DNA of 64,000 bases from Streptomyces alfalfae (GCF_004127445.1 NZ_QEXM01000012.1:124001-188000), one strand, 5' to 3'; positions 35,468 through 44,976 are shown, counted from the stretch's first letter. Notes: a model not told the origin generated them from the sequence alone. A program made the numbers and translations.

Positions 35468-36490
35468 GTGGCCGACGTAACGCTGAAGGACGTGGCCCGC
35501 GCCTCGGGCTGTTCCATCGCCACGGTCTCCCGGGTCCTCGCGGGCACGCGCCCCGTCGGCGCCGAGACCGCCCACCGCGTCCGGGCCGCCGCCGAGGCGC
35601 TGGGCTACCGGCCCAACCACGCGGCCCGAGCCCTGCGCAGCCGCGCCACGGGCACCGTCGGCCTCGTCCTGCCGCAGATCACCAACCCCTTCTACCCCAC
35701 CCTCGTACGGGCGTTGACGCACGCCCTGCACGCCGACGGCCGGGCCGTGCTGCTCGCCGACTGCGACGACGACCCGGCGGCCGAGGCGGAGCACATCGCC
35801 GACCTGCTCGGCAGGCGGGTCGACGCCCTCCTGGTGATCCCGGCGGACGAGGAGCGCAGCCGGGCGGCGGTGGCCGCGGCGGCGGCCCGCGTGCCGCTCG
35901 TCCTGATGGACCGTGGCTGCGGGCCCGGCGTCGCCGACTCCGTCGCGGTCGACAACACCGCCGGCATGGCGCTCGTGCTCGATCATCTGGCCGCCACGGG
36001 CCGCCGCACCGTCTGCTTCATCGGGGCCGACGGGACGGCGTCGGCCGCCGCCGAGCGGCGCGGCGCCTACGCGGCCGGGGCCGGCGCCCTCGATCCCGGC
36101 GCGCCGGGGCGGGTGGCGCTCGGCGACTTCTCCGTGGAATGGGGGCGCGCCGCCGTCGACCAGGTCTGGCCCGCCCGGCCCGACGCCCTGGTCTGCGCCA
36201 ATGACCTGATCGCGATCGGGGCCCTGCAGCGGCTCCACCGGCTCGGCGCCGACGTGCCGGGCGAGGTCGCCGTCACCGGCTTCGACGACATCCCGATGGC
36301 GGCGCTCTCCGCGCCGGGCGTCACGACGGTCCGCCAGCCCGTGGCTCAGCTCGCCGCCGAGGCCGCGCGGCTCCTGGCCCAGCGCCTCTCCGGCGGTGAC
36401 GCCGGGCCCCAGCGGGCGATACGGCTCGCGCCCGAGCTGGTCGTACGGGAGTCGAGCACGCCGAAGCGGGCGGCGCGCACCCCCGCGTAG
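35468..36490 (+). CDS. LacI-family transcriptional regulator
   Basis: 340-residue repressor-type regulator. The N-terminal helix-turn-helix reads VTLKDVARASGCSIATVSR, followed by the hinge PNHAARALRS and a periplasmic-binding-type effector domain with VTGFDDIPMA. It starts at GTG 35468. It is divergent from the nucleoside hydrolase/MFS operon, and two AACGTT-centred sites lie between them, so it most likely controls that operon and itself. The effector may be a nucleoside or ribose-type sugar; this is inferred from context only. Confidence 0.94.
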   Translation: MADVTLKDVARASGCSIATVSRVLAGTRPVGAETAHRVRAAAEALGYRPNHAARALRSRATGTVGLVLPQITNPFYPTLVRALTHALHADGRAVLLADCDDDPAAEAEHIADLLGRRVDALLVIPADEERSRAAVAAAAARVPLVLMDRGCGPGVADSVAVDNTAGMALVLDHLAATGRRTVCFIGADGTASAAAERRGAYAAGAGALDPGAPGRVALGDFSVEWGRAAVDQVWPARPDALVCANDLIAIGALQRLHRLGADVPGEVAVTGFDDIPMAALSAPGVTTVRQPVAQLAAEAARLLAQRLSGGDAGPQRAIRLAPELVVRESSTPKRAARTPA

Positions 36491-36495
36491 CCGTG

Positions 36496-36511
36496 CGAGC
36501 CGCCCGGCTCG
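36496..36511. terminator. short bidirectional hairpin between convergent genes
   Basis: CGAGCCG and its complement CGGCTCG, separated by two C residues, lie in the 30-bp gap between the LacI stop and the stop of the convergent M64 peptidase gene. Confidence 0.65.
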
Positions 36512-36520
36512 AAGGGCCGC

Positions 36521-37852
36521 TCAGTGCCGTACGCGCCAGGTGAGCGTGTCGGTCAGCCCGCTCCGCAGCTCCGGGGCGCGCACCGCGTCCGTCGGGTCGG
36601 TGGCGCGGACGGACAGGGTGTGGGCGCGGCCGTCCGCGGGGACGCCGAGCGCGCGCGGGGTCACGGCGGAGGCGCCCCTGGCCCGCCGCACCTCACGGCC
36701 GTCGACGGACCAGCGGAGCCTGACGCCGTCGGCGGCCTCCACGCCCACCTTCGTGCCGCGCCGCACGGCACGGTCCGTGGGGGTGACGGCGGTCAGGACC
36801 GCGGCGTGCCGGTGGAAACCCGCGATCATGGCCTCGCGTCCCGGCAGGTTGAACTCGCGGCCGAGCGTGCGCATGATCGAGTCGGCGGTGGGCCGGTAGA
36901 GGCCGCTCGGGTGGTAGCCGCCGCCCTCATAGGCGCCGACGGCGCCGCCGTCCGGCGAGGTCTCGCCGATCCACCGGTACCACTTCTTCTGCTGCGAGAC
37001 GAGCTGCGCGGCGGTGAGCTTGCTGGTGTTGGCCTCCCGGGGCTCGGCGCCCTGGTGGTCGCCGTACTCGTCGTACCAGTACTCGTCGGCCAGCTTGCCG
37101 AGCGAGTGGCCCGTCTCGTGGACGGCGACCTGGTCGGACTGCGCGTTGTCGGAGGACGCGGTGGCGATGCCGTCGTAGCCGGACGGCGAGGTGATGTCGT
37201 TGTAGCCCGCGCCGCCATACTTGGCGGAGTTCGACAGGACGATCACCAGGTCGGGGTCGGCGGCCTTCGTCGCGTACGCCTCGACCTTGTGGGTGTCGAC
37301 GCAGAGCAGCCGCTCGATGCCGTCGCAGAAGAAGCCGGAGCCGAGGGCGGTGTCCTTGACGACGTCGGCCGCGGGGTCGCCGGAGACACCGGACTGCCGG
37401 GACACGGCGTCGACGGCCCAGACGTTGAAGAGGCTGTGGTACGAGGCGTACGGCTCCACGGCGGAGATCTTCGACCACTTGGCGCGGACGTCGGCGTGGA
37501 AGTCCTCCTGCTCGCCGGCGGTATAGCCGTCGCCGACGAAGACGACGTCGAGCTTGGAGCCGGTGGGCCCCGCCCGCACGATGGGGACGACGTCGCCGTC
37601 CCCCTTGATCTCGGCGCGCTCCCTCGCGGAGAGCGGGGCGGCGGCGGGCACCTCGGTGTGCCGGGGGTGGGCGCCGGGCCCGGTGAAGTACTCGACGCGC
37701 TCGCTCCCGCGGTCCGCGGGGCCGGAGCCCGCGGCAGTGGCCGTGGAAGCGGGGGCGGTGGCGGCGACGGCCACGGCGAGGGCGACCCCGGTGGCGGCGG
37801 TCCACAGGGCGGCGCGTCTGGTCCGGCCGGGTACTCGATGCGTGGGGGGCAT
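36521..37852 (-). CDS. secreted M64-family zinc metallopeptidase
   Basis: 443-residue exported protease of the M64 (IgA peptidase) family. The N-terminus has Arg residues followed by a hydrophobic stretch and Ala-rich cleavage region (about residues 10-42), a Sec or Tat signal; RTRR makes Tat possible. The zinc site is HETGHSLGKLADEY near residue 243, in the HExxHxxGxxxDE form. A C-terminal region of about 90 residues looks like a beta-sandwich binding domain. The ATG is preceded by GAAGG. The gene is monocistronic and convergent with the LacI gene. The substrate is unknown. Confidence 0.9.
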   Translation of the reverse strand: MPPTHRVPGRTRRAALWTAATGVALAVAVAATAPASTATAAGSGPADRGSERVEYFTGPGAHPRHTEVPAAAPLSARERAEIKGDGDVVPIVRAGPTGSKLDVVFVGDGYTAGEQEDFHADVRAKWSKISAVEPYASYHSLFNVWAVDAVSRQSGVSGDPAADVVKDTALGSGFFCDGIERLLCVDTHKVEAYATKAADPDLVIVLSNSAKYGGAGYNDITSPSGYDGIATASSDNAQSDQVAVHETGHSLGKLADEYWYDEYGDHQGAEPREANTSKLTAAQLVSQQKKWYRWIGETSPDGGAVGAYEGGGYHPSGLYRPTADSIMRTLGREFNLPGREAMIAGFHRHAAVLTAVTPTDRAVRRGTKVGVEAADGVRLRWSVDGREVRRARGASAVTPRALGVPADGRAHTLSVRATDPTDAVRAPELRSGLTDTLTWRVRH

Positions 37853-37874
37853 GGGCTTCCTTCCGAAGTCCGCG

Positions 37875-37902
37875 ATATAAATGGCGAGTTAAGCGGGGTT
37901 AA
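37875..37902 (-). promoter_or_regulatory. possible promoter of the M64 peptidase gene
   Basis: On the minus strand TTAACC (37902-37897) and TTATAT (37880-37875) are separated by 16 bases, within a locally AT-rich patch just upstream of the peptidase start. Sequence likeness only. Confidence 0.3.
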
Positions 37903-38035
37903 GGCGCGGCTCAACGTAGGGGTTCCTGCGGTCCCGGGCAACGGTTGGGTCTCAAGTCGCTCGTGGTGTCCGTGAGTTCACGCAGCGGCAGCGGATCCCG
38001 GTACTCATCTCGGTACGCGACCTGTGGAGACAGCG

Positions 38036-39565
38036 GTGGCTCAGAACAGTCCCGAAGGGGTGCGGCGCGACGGCGCCGGCGACGTACGGCGCGACCGCCC
38101 CCGACGGGCACGGCGTAAGGGCGGCGTCGACGCCGGTGAACCCGCCGAGATCGGCCGGCGCGTCTCCCGGCTGCGCGCCGAACGCGGGCTGACCCAGAAG
38201 CAGCTGGCCGAGCCCGCCTACACCCCCGCCTACATCTCCACCCTGGAGTCGGGGAAGGCGCGGCCCTCCGAGGCCGCGCTGCGCCACCTCGCCGAACGTC
38301 TCGGCGTCAGCCACGAGGAGCTGGCCACGGGCCGCCCCGCCGAACTCGCCGCGGGACTGCGGCTGCGGCTCACCGACGCCCGGCTCGCGCTGGCCTCCGG
38401 CGCGCCCGAGGACGCCGCCGCGCTCTTCGAGGCGCTCCACGAGGAGGCCGTGCGGCACGCGCTCGCCCCGGAGCAGGCGGCGGCGCTGCTCGGCCTCGGG
38501 GACTGCCTGCTGGAGTCCGGCGCGCTCGCCGGGGCCCGCGACTGCTTCGCCTCCGTCGAGCGGCTGCTCGCCGACGAGCCGCTGCCGCGCCGGGTGCCCG
38601 CCATCCGGGGCCGCGCCACCGCCCACCTGCTCACCGGCGAGCTGCGCTACGCCTGCTACCTCCTGGAGACCGCGCTCGACGAGCTGAACGCGTCGGGCCT
38701 GCACGACCCGGAGGCCCTGCTGCTGCTCTACACCGCGTCCATCGCCCCCTACATGGACATGGGGGCGCACGTCCGCGCGGCACACGCCGCCGAGCTCGCG
38801 CTCGCCCTCGCTCCGAGCGTGAGCGACCCCGCGCTGATCGCGGGCATGCACCGCGGGGTGGCCCGCACGCTGATCGCCGAGGGCCGCATCGCCGAGGCCG
38901 ACGCCTCCCTCGCCAAGGCCCAGGAGCTCTACCGGCAACTTCAGATCCGCACCGAACTGGCCCACTGCCACTGGATGCGCGGCTACGTCCACGCCCAGCA
39001 CGGGAACCTGGAGCACGCCGAGAGCGAGCTGCGCACCGCCCGCTCCATCCTGGCCGCCAAGCGGGCCGCGCTCTTCACCGAGCAGGTCGAGGTCGAGCTG
39101 GCGGACGTCCTGCGCCGGCGGGGCAGGCCCGGCGAGGCGGAGGCGCTGCTGCGGCCCCTCCTGGCCGCCCGCACCGCCGAAGCCCCGGGCGACGACCTCG
39201 CGAAGGACGGTGCGGAAAACGGCACGGACCGCACGGGCGCCCTCGGGGCCGCGCGCGGCGCGGTCCACGCGGGCGGCGCGCACCGGCTGCTCGGGCTCAT
39301 CGCCGAGGAGCGCGGCGACACCGAGGCCGCCGAGGAGCACTACTGCGCGGCCCTGTCCCTGCTCGAACGCTCCAGCGCGGCGGGCGACCTCGCCGACCTC
39401 TGCCGTCTCCTGGGCGACCTGCTGCGCCGCACCGGCCGGGTGGAGGCCGCGATGGACGCCTACCGCACCGGCCTCGGCCACCGCGCGGCACCCGGCACGA
39501 CGACGCTGGGCCCGGCGCCGGCGACGCCCCCGTTCCGGCCCCCGCGGGTCCCGGGGGCGCTCTAG
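38036..39565 (+). CDS. XRE-family helix-turn-helix regulator with TPR-like repeats
   Basis: About 509 residues. An XRE DNA-binding domain occupies about residues 35-100 (GLTQKQLAEPAYTPAYIST is its HTH core), followed by roughly 350 residues of Ala/Leu-rich helical pairs that read as tetratricopeptide repeats, and a disordered Pro-rich tail. Proteins of this build in Streptomyces are often regulators that sense a small peptide or partner protein through the TPR part. GTG at 38036 is chosen because GGAGA lies five bases upstream; GTG at 38024 is in frame. It is monocistronic and converges on the peroxiredoxin gene. No target is evident. Confidence 0.88.
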   Translation: MAQNSPEGVRRDGAGDVRRDRPRRARRKGGVDAGEPAEIGRRVSRLRAERGLTQKQLAEPAYTPAYISTLESGKARPSEAALRHLAERLGVSHEELATGRPAELAAGLRLRLTDARLALASGAPEDAAALFEALHEEAVRHALAPEQAAALLGLGDCLLESGALAGARDCFASVERLLADEPLPRRVPAIRGRATAHLLTGELRYACYLLETALDELNASGLHDPEALLLLYTASIAPYMDMGAHVRAAHAAELALALAPSVSDPALIAGMHRGVARTLIAEGRIAEADASLAKAQELYRQLQIRTELAHCHWMRGYVHAQHGNLEHAESELRTARSILAAKRAALFTEQVEVELADVLRRRGRPGEAEALLRPLLAARTAEAPGDDLAKDGAENGTDRTGALGAARGAVHAGGAHRLLGLIAEERGDTEAAEEHYCAALSLLERSSAAGDLADLCRLLGDLLRRTGRVEAAMDAYRTGLGHRAAPGTTTLGPAPATPPFRPPRVPGAL

Positions 39566-39610
39566 ACCCCGCGCCTCCCGGGGCTCTGGACCCCGCGGGT
39601 CCCGGGACCG

Positions 39611-40087
39611 TCAGGCCGCGCGGCCCCGCAGCCGGCGTGCCGCTTCGAGCGCGCGGTCGGCGTGGGCGCTCATGCGGATCTCGCTGCGGACCACCTCGGC
39701 GACCGTGCGGTCCCTCCCGATGACGAACGTGACGCGCTTGGTCGGCGCGAGGGAGAAGCCCCGGGTCACGCCGAACCGGTCGCGCACCACGCCCTCGGGG
39801 TCCGAGAGCAGCGGAAAGCCGAGGCCGTGCCGCTCGGTGAACTCCATCTGGCGCTCGACCCCGTCGGAGCTGATGCCCACGGGCCGCGCGCCCGCCGCCG
39901 CGAACTCCGCGGCCAGGTCGCGGAAGTGGCAGGCCTCGGCGGTGCACCCCGGGGTGAGGGCGGCCGGGTAGAAGAACAGCACGACGGGTCCGTCTTCCAG
40001 GAGTTCACCGAGGCTTCGCTCGACGCCGGTCTCGTCCGGCAGCGTGAAGTCCTCGACGGTGTCCCCGACCGCCACGCGCGCCGTCAT
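39611..40087 (-). CDS. bcp: peroxiredoxin, Bcp type
   Basis: 158-residue thioredoxin-fold peroxidase. The peroxidatic Cys is in TPGCTAEAC (near residue 48), with the second Cys five residues later, which is the atypical two-Cys arrangement of the Bcp/PrxQ class. An Arg near residue 120 completes the site. It reduces hydrogen peroxide and alkyl hydroperoxides in the cytosol. ATG at 40087. It is monocistronic, divergent from the FUSC-family gene, and unrelated by position to either biosynthetic locus. Confidence 0.93.
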   Translation of the reverse strand: MTARVAVGDTVEDFTLPDETGVERSLGELLEDGPVVLFFYPAALTPGCTAEACHFRDLAAEFAAAGARPVGISSDGVERQMEFTERHGLGFPLLSDPEGVVRDRFGVTRGFSLAPTKRVTFVIGRDRTVAEVVRSEIRMSAHADRALEAARRLRGRAA

Positions 40088-40308
40088 GCCGGGCTCCCCT
40101 GGGACGTACGGCCGATGAGCGACACGGTGCCTCCTCGAATGAGCGGGAGCGCAACACTACTGGATGGTAGGAGCGGGCCGGTGAGCGTCCGTCACCGAGC
40201 CCGCGCGCACCCCCTCCGACCAGCCTTGATCCCCGTCCGCACCCACGTGCGATGCTGGGCAGCGCCGAAAGGCACCGAGCAAGCGCAAGCGGGAGTACGG
40301 GGAACGCG

Positions 40309-42561
40309 ATGGCATCGGCACAACGGACAGCGAAGGGCGTCTGGGACCGCTTCTCGGCGTCCGACCCGGGGCTTCTGCGCCTCATGGCGGGCCTGCGCAC
40401 GGTGGGGGCGATCCTGCTCGCCCTGGCCGTGCTCGCCCTGATCGGGACCCCGGTGACGCAGTTGGTCGCCGGCGCGATAGCGGCCATGGTCGCCACCTTC
40501 GCGATCCAGGAGAAGGAGGTGCGCGGCCAGGCCGTCACGCTGGCGCTCGGCCTGCCCGTGGCGCTCGCGGCCATCGCCCTCGGAGCGCTGCTGAACTCCC
40601 GCGTCATCGCGGGTGACCTCTTCTTCGTCCTGCTGATCTTCGCGGCGGTGTACTCGCGGCGCTTCGGCGACCGGGGCACCGCGCTCGGCCTGATCGGCTT
40701 CCAGATCTACTTCGTCTCGCTCTTCGTGAGCGCGCCCGTCTCCGCGATCCCCGGCCTCTGGCTGACGCTGACCGTGGCCTTCGCGTGCAGCGCGTTCGTC
40801 CGGTTCGCGGTGGTGCCCGAGACGCCGGAGCGCACCCTGCGGCGGCTGCGCGAGGCGTTCCGGGCCCGGCTCGCGCAACTGGTCGCCCATCAGATCGACC
40901 TCCTCGAAGCCGATGCCGACGACGTCGACAAGGTCCTCGACGACCTGCGGCGGAGCACCGCACGGCTGCACGAGGCCGCGCTGATGATCCAGGGCCGCCT
41001 CGCGGAGGGCACGCGCGACGCCTCCGCGGCGGCGCTGCTGCAGCGCAGGGTCGCCGACGCCGAGATCGCCGCCGAGCGCCTGGGGGTCCTGCTCCTCAAC
41101 GCCCGCAGCGCCGAGCGCGTCGACACCCTCACGCTGCATCTGCCGCAGTCCGCCGCACCCCTGCCGCCGCGCGCGCGGCTCGCGGACGACGCGGGGTCGG
41201 CGCTGCGCAGGGACCTGCGGGCCCTGCACCTGCTCGTGGTGCGCCTGGTGCCCGACGACCGCGGCACGGCACTCCCCTACGTACGCAACCGCCTGCTCGG
41301 CTACCGCGAGGAACAGGGGCTTCCCCAGGGCTCACCGGCGATCCAGGACTGCTTCCGCGCGGTCGGCGAGGCGGCCCGCGCCATCCTCGGTCTGCGGCTC
41401 GCGGTGGACGGGGCGCGCGACGAGGAGTACGACAGCCCCGAGGCGGCCCGCTCCCGCGAGGAGTTCGAGGCGGAGGAGATCTCGATCGCCGGGGAGGCGG
41501 CCGACGCCGACGAGGAGGAGCCCGCCGGGTTGCGGCGCCCCACCACCAGGGCGGCGGTGCAGGTGGCGGTGGGCTCCGCGCTCGCGATCGTCGGCGGCGA
41601 GTTCCTCTCCACGCAGCGCTGGTACTGGGCCGTCCTCACCTGCTGGGTCGTGTTCCTCAACACCGCGTCGACCGGTGAGATCCTGGTCAAGGGCTACCGC
41701 CGGCTGCTCGGCACGGTCCTCGGCGTGGTGGCGGGGGTGGCGCTCGCGGGGGCCGTGGGCAACCACACCTGGCTCGCGTTCGCGCTCGTCCTGCTCTGCG
41801 TCTTCGGCATGTTCTTCACGGCCCCGCTGTCGTACGCGCTGATGTCCTTCTTCGTCACCGCGATGCTCGGCCTGCTGTACACCCTGCTCAACACCTACAG
41901 CCTCGACGTCCTCGTGCTGCGCGTCGAGGAGACCGCGCTCGGCGCGGCCTGCGGCATCATCGCGGCCGTCCTCATCCTGCCCGTGCGGACCTCGCACCGC
42001 ACCGACGAGGAGCTCGGCACCGTCCTCGCCCGGCTCCGTGACGTCGTGTCGGCCGCGGTCGCCCAGCTCAGCGGCGGGCCCCCGGTCGACCTCGTGGACC
42101 TGGCCCGCGACCTGGACACCGCCCTCGACGGCCTGCGCAGCTCCACCAAGCCGCTGACCCATCCGATCGCCCCGCTGCGGGCCAGGCGGCAGACCGCCCG
42201 CTACGTCATGGCGCTCCTGGAGACCTGCGCCTACCACGCGCGTTCGCTCGCGGCGACCGCGGAGCTGGTGCCCTCCAGCAAGAGCGTCGCGGCCGACGCC
42301 CGGCTCGCCATCGCCGGGCAGCGCATCACCCACAACATCGACCTCATCGCCGCGCACGTGCGCGCCGAGGAGACCACCGGCGCCATCGAGTCGGGCGCCA
42401 GCATCGCGTCCATGCTGGACAGCGGCCGCCACGAGGTGCTGCGCACGGGTTCGGTCGCGTTCCGCGTGCTGCGCCATCTGCAACGCCTCGACGAGGGCAT
42501 CGTCGGCCTCGCACGACCGCTCGGGGTACCGCTGGAGAAGCGGGCGGAGCACCGCCCCTGA
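40309..42561 (+). CDS. FUSC-family membrane protein (aromatic acid exporter-like)
   Basis: About 750 residues with two membrane blocks: helices at about residues 25-165 and 410-555, each followed by a long cytoplasmic helical region. This duplicated layout matches the FUSC/YccS/AaeB-like family, whose studied members export aromatic carboxylic acids. ATG at 40309 is chosen with GGGGA six bases upstream; an in-frame ATG at 40252 is further up without a good site. An acidic run near residue 395 precedes the second membrane block. A strong hairpin follows the stop. Substrate unknown. Confidence 0.85.
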   Translation: MASAQRTAKGVWDRFSASDPGLLRLMAGLRTVGAILLALAVLALIGTPVTQLVAGAIAAMVATFAIQEKEVRGQAVTLALGLPVALAAIALGALLNSRVIAGDLFFVLLIFAAVYSRRFGDRGTALGLIGFQIYFVSLFVSAPVSAIPGLWLTLTVAFACSAFVRFAVVPETPERTLRRLREAFRARLAQLVAHQIDLLEADADDVDKVLDDLRRSTARLHEAALMIQGRLAEGTRDASAAALLQRRVADAEIAAERLGVLLLNARSAERVDTLTLHLPQSAAPLPPRARLADDAGSALRRDLRALHLLVVRLVPDDRGTALPYVRNRLLGYREEQGLPQGSPAIQDCFRAVGEAARAILGLRLAVDGARDEEYDSPEAARSREEFEAEEISIAGEAADADEEEPAGLRRPTTRAAVQVAVGSALAIVGGEFLSTQRWYWAVLTCWVVFLNTASTGEILVKGYRRLLGTVLGVVAGVALAGAVGNHTWLAFALVLLCVFGMFFTAPLSYALMSFFVTAMLGLLYTLLNTYSLDVLVLRVEETALGAACGIIAAVLILPVRTSHRTDEELGTVLARLRDVVSAAVAQLSGGPPVDLVDLARDLDTALDGLRSSTKPLTHPIAPLRARRQTARYVMALLETCAYHARSLAATAELVPSSKSVAADARLAIAGQRITHNIDLIAAHVRAEETTGAIESGASIASMLDSGRHEVLRTGSVAFRVLRHLQRLDEGIVGLARPLGVPLEKRAEHRP

Positions 42562-42576
42562 TCGCGGGCCGCGAGG

Positions 42577-42604
42577 GCCGCCCGCCGGGGCTCCGGCGGG
42601 CGGC
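42577..42604. terminator. hairpin terminator after the FUSC-family gene
   Basis: A perfect 12-bp GC stem (GCCGCCCGCCGG and its complement) with a GGCT loop, starting 16 bases after the stop at 42561. Confidence 0.85.
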
Positions 42605-42744
42605 ACGCCTCAGCGGTCGCCGAATGCACGAATTGAATTCCCCCGGCAATTGACAGCGACGCCAGAACATGGCTCGACCGCTTACCTTTCCCGCATTTGA
42701 CAACTGCCTTTTCATATGGCCCCTTTGACCCGCGAAAACCGTAA

Positions 42745-42773
42745 TTGACAGGGGTCGGATCATTGCCTACGGT
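42745..42773 (+). promoter_or_regulatory. promoter of the 14-helix MFS gene
   Basis: TTGACA, a 17-base spacer and TACGGT form a good match to the Streptomyces housekeeping-type promoter. Transcription would start near 42780, giving a leader of about 36 bases before the ATG at 42816. Two more TTGACA copies occur upstream at 42650 and 42697. Confidence 0.6.
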
Positions 42774-42815
42774 CCGCTCGTCTCCTTTACCGCCGAGCGG
42801 ACCAGAAGGTAATTC

Positions 42816-44414
42816 ATGACGCCGTCCCCGACGCTGCCGAAATCCCGGCAGCAGTTGATCCTCGCCGTTCTCATGTCGTGCTCGCTGCTGATCTGGCTCG
42901 ACAACACCGTCCTCAGCACGACCCTGGAGACCCTCGCCGACCCGGTCCGCGGGCTGGACGCGGGCCCCGCCCAGCTCCAGTGGGCCACCGGTTCGTACAC
43001 GCTGGCCTTCGCCACCCTGATGTTCACCGCGGGCGCGCTGGGCGACCGCTTCGGCCACCGCACGGTGCTCGTGGCCGGCCTCGTGGTGTTCGCCGGGGCG
43101 TCGGTCTGGGCGGCGTACGCCGGCGACGCGGACCAGCTGATCGCCGCCCGCGCCGCGATGGGGGTGGGCAGCGCGCTGATCATGCCCGCCAACCTGGCCA
43201 TTCTGATGTGGACCTTCACCGGCCCCGAACGGGCGGCGGCGATCGCCGTCTCCTCGACGTCCGCCGGTGTCGGAATGGCCGTGGGCCCCGTCCTTGCCGG
43301 GTTTCTCCTCGACCATTTCTGGTGGGGCTCGGTCTTTCTGGTCAATGTCCCCGTCGTGGTGGTGGCATTGCTCGGCATCGCCGTGCTGGTCCCGAATTTC
43401 CGCAGCCCCTCCCCGAGGCCTCTCGACCCGGCCGGAATGCTGCTTTCGATCAGCGGGCTCGCGGCGGTGGCCTACGGGCTGATCCGTGCGGGGCAGGTGG
43501 CCGCCTGGAGCCGTACGGACGTCTGGGCGCCGATCGTCGTCGGACTGCTCCTGCTCGCCGCGTTCGTCCGCGTCGAACTGCGGAGCAAGGCGCCCGGCTT
43601 CGACCCCCGGCTGCTCGCGCGACGCGCCTTCGGCGGCGGCAACGCGGCGCTCGGACTGCTCCTCTTCGCCGTCGCCGCCATCACCTTCTACAACGCGTTC
43701 TACCTCCAGGGCGCCCGCGGCTTCTCGCCGATGGAGGCGGGGACGGCCGGTCTCCCGACCGCGCTCGGCGCCGTCCTGGGCGCGCCCCTCGGCGCGCGTC
43801 TGGTCCGCCGCTGGTCCCTGGGGGCCGTCACCGTACCGGCGTTCACCGTGGCGGCACTGACCATGGGCGGCTACGGTCTGCTCGGCCTGCACACCCCGCT
43901 CGGCTGGATCGAGGTCCTGCTGCTGGTCCAGGGGCTCTCGATCGGCATGGTGCTCGGTCCCGTGACGGCGGCCCTGATCAGCTCCCTGCCGCTGGACCGG
44001 GCCGGCGCCGGGTCCGCCGTCACCAACACCGTGCGCCAGACCGGCAGCGTGATCGGCATCGCGGTGGGCGGCACGCTGATGTCGATCGCGTACCGGAGCG
44101 CCATCGAGCCCTCCCTGCACGGTGTCCCCGGGCCGCTGCGGGAACAGGCGCGGGTCTCCGCCGAACAGGCCCGCCACGCCGCCGCCGCGAGCCACCGGCC
44201 CGCCCTCGCGCATGCCGCCGACGACGCGTTCATCCACGCCATGCATGTCGGCGCGGCCTGGGTCATGCTCGTCACCCTCGTCGGGGCGGCGGTGCTGGCG
44301 GGGTCCCTGCGGCCCGCCCGGACCGTCAGGACCGGTCCCCCGGCGTCGGCCTCGCCCGGCCGTCGCGCCAGTGGCTCGGAGACGTCCCGTACGCGGCCCC
44401 CAAGCTCCGGCTGA
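42816..44414 (+). CDS. MFS multidrug-type exporter (DHA2, 14 helices)
   Basis: 532-residue drug:proton antiporter of the DHA2 (EmrB/QacA-like) family. Helix 1 contains LDNTVLSTTLETL, the family's D-x-T motif. The A-motif loop GDRFGHRTVLV lies between helices 2 and 3, and the antiporter motif C is seen as SAGVGMAVGPVLAGF in helix 5. A Ser/Pro-rich tail follows the last helix. It has its own promoter and is convergent with the GNAT gene 52 bases away. It is probably a stand-alone efflux pump, with no direct tie to either cluster. Confidence 0.92.
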   Translation: MTPSPTLPKSRQQLILAVLMSCSLLIWLDNTVLSTTLETLADPVRGLDAGPAQLQWATGSYTLAFATLMFTAGALGDRFGHRTVLVAGLVVFAGASVWAAYAGDADQLIAARAAMGVGSALIMPANLAILMWTFTGPERAAAIAVSSTSAGVGMAVGPVLAGFLLDHFWWGSVFLVNVPVVVVALLGIAVLVPNFRSPSPRPLDPAGMLLSISGLAAVAYGLIRAGQVAAWSRTDVWAPIVVGLLLLAAFVRVELRSKAPGFDPRLLARRAFGGGNAALGLLLFAVAAITFYNAFYLQGARGFSPMEAGTAGLPTALGAVLGAPLGARLVRRWSLGAVTVPAFTVAALTMGGYGLLGLHTPLGWIEVLLLVQGLSIGMVLGPVTAALISSLPLDRAGAGSAVTNTVRQTGSVIGIAVGGTLMSIAYRSAIEPSLHGVPGPLREQARVSAEQARHAAAASHRPALAHAADDAFIHAMHVGAAWVMLVTLVGAAVLAGSLRPARTVRTGPPASASPGRRASGSETSRTRPPSSG

Positions 44415-44466
44415 GGTGCGTGGCCCCACTCGTCGCCACCGGCGGCAGCGGGCGCGGATGCCCCGC

Positions 44467-44811
44467 TCAGCGCTTCAGCACACCGTCCAGCCACGCGACG
44501 GCCTCCGGGGTCACCGGGTCGGCCAGGTCGGCGTACTCCTCGTGCTTCGTCAGGAACTTCGCCACATACGGACAGATCGGCACGGCGCGCATGCCCCTGT
44601 CGCGTACGTCGTCCAGCGCCTCCCGCACGAGGACCGAGGCGAGGCCCTGTCCCGCGTGGGCGTCGTCGATCTCGGTGTGGAAGAACACGCGCCGGTCGTC
44701 GCGGTCACGGAACGCGGTGAAGCCCGCGCTCTCGCCGTCGACCAGGATTTCGTAGCGGTGCCTGGCGTCCACGAGCCGGACGGTCGGGGTGGCTGCGGGC
44801 TGCGTCGTCAT
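44467..44811 (-). CDS. small GNAT-fold N-acetyltransferase (YidJ/COG2388 type)
   Basis: 114-residue protein of the short GNAT group. TEIDDAHAGQGLASVLVR matches the acetyl-CoA loop, and VPICPYVAKFLTKHEEYADL matches the conserved C-terminal signature of this group. Substrate is unknown for the family. ATG at 44811, with GAAAGG-like sequence upstream. It is divergent from the first MocR regulator across a 165-bp gap. Confidence 0.88.
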   Translation of the reverse strand: MTTQPAATPTVRLVDARHRYEILVDGESAGFTAFRDRDDRRVFFHTEIDDAHAGQGLASVLVREALDDVRDRGMRAVPICPYVAKFLTKHEEYADLADPVTPEAVAWLDGVLKR

Positions 44812-44976
44812 CGTCACTCTGCCTTTCGGTGGCGCGCGGCCCACGCCGGTACCCGCGTGGCCGCACCCGGTGAACTCCCACCCTATAGCAGGAGTTTCAT
44901 GGGCTTTGCGCAGGTCAGAGGTGTCTCGTCCGCCGTCCGCCGGCCTGTGAAAGACTCGGGTGGACGGACCGCGGTC

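Noticed and set aside
39566..39610. Terminator between the convergent XRE-TPR and peroxiredoxin genes
   Set aside because: The 45-bp gap has several GC-rich partial inverted repeats, but no single long perfect stem, so I did not list one.
40157..40170. CTAC...GTAG inverted repeat between the peroxiredoxin and FUSC-family genes
   Set aside because: Four-base arms are too short to stand out, and no peroxide-regulator type box is visible.
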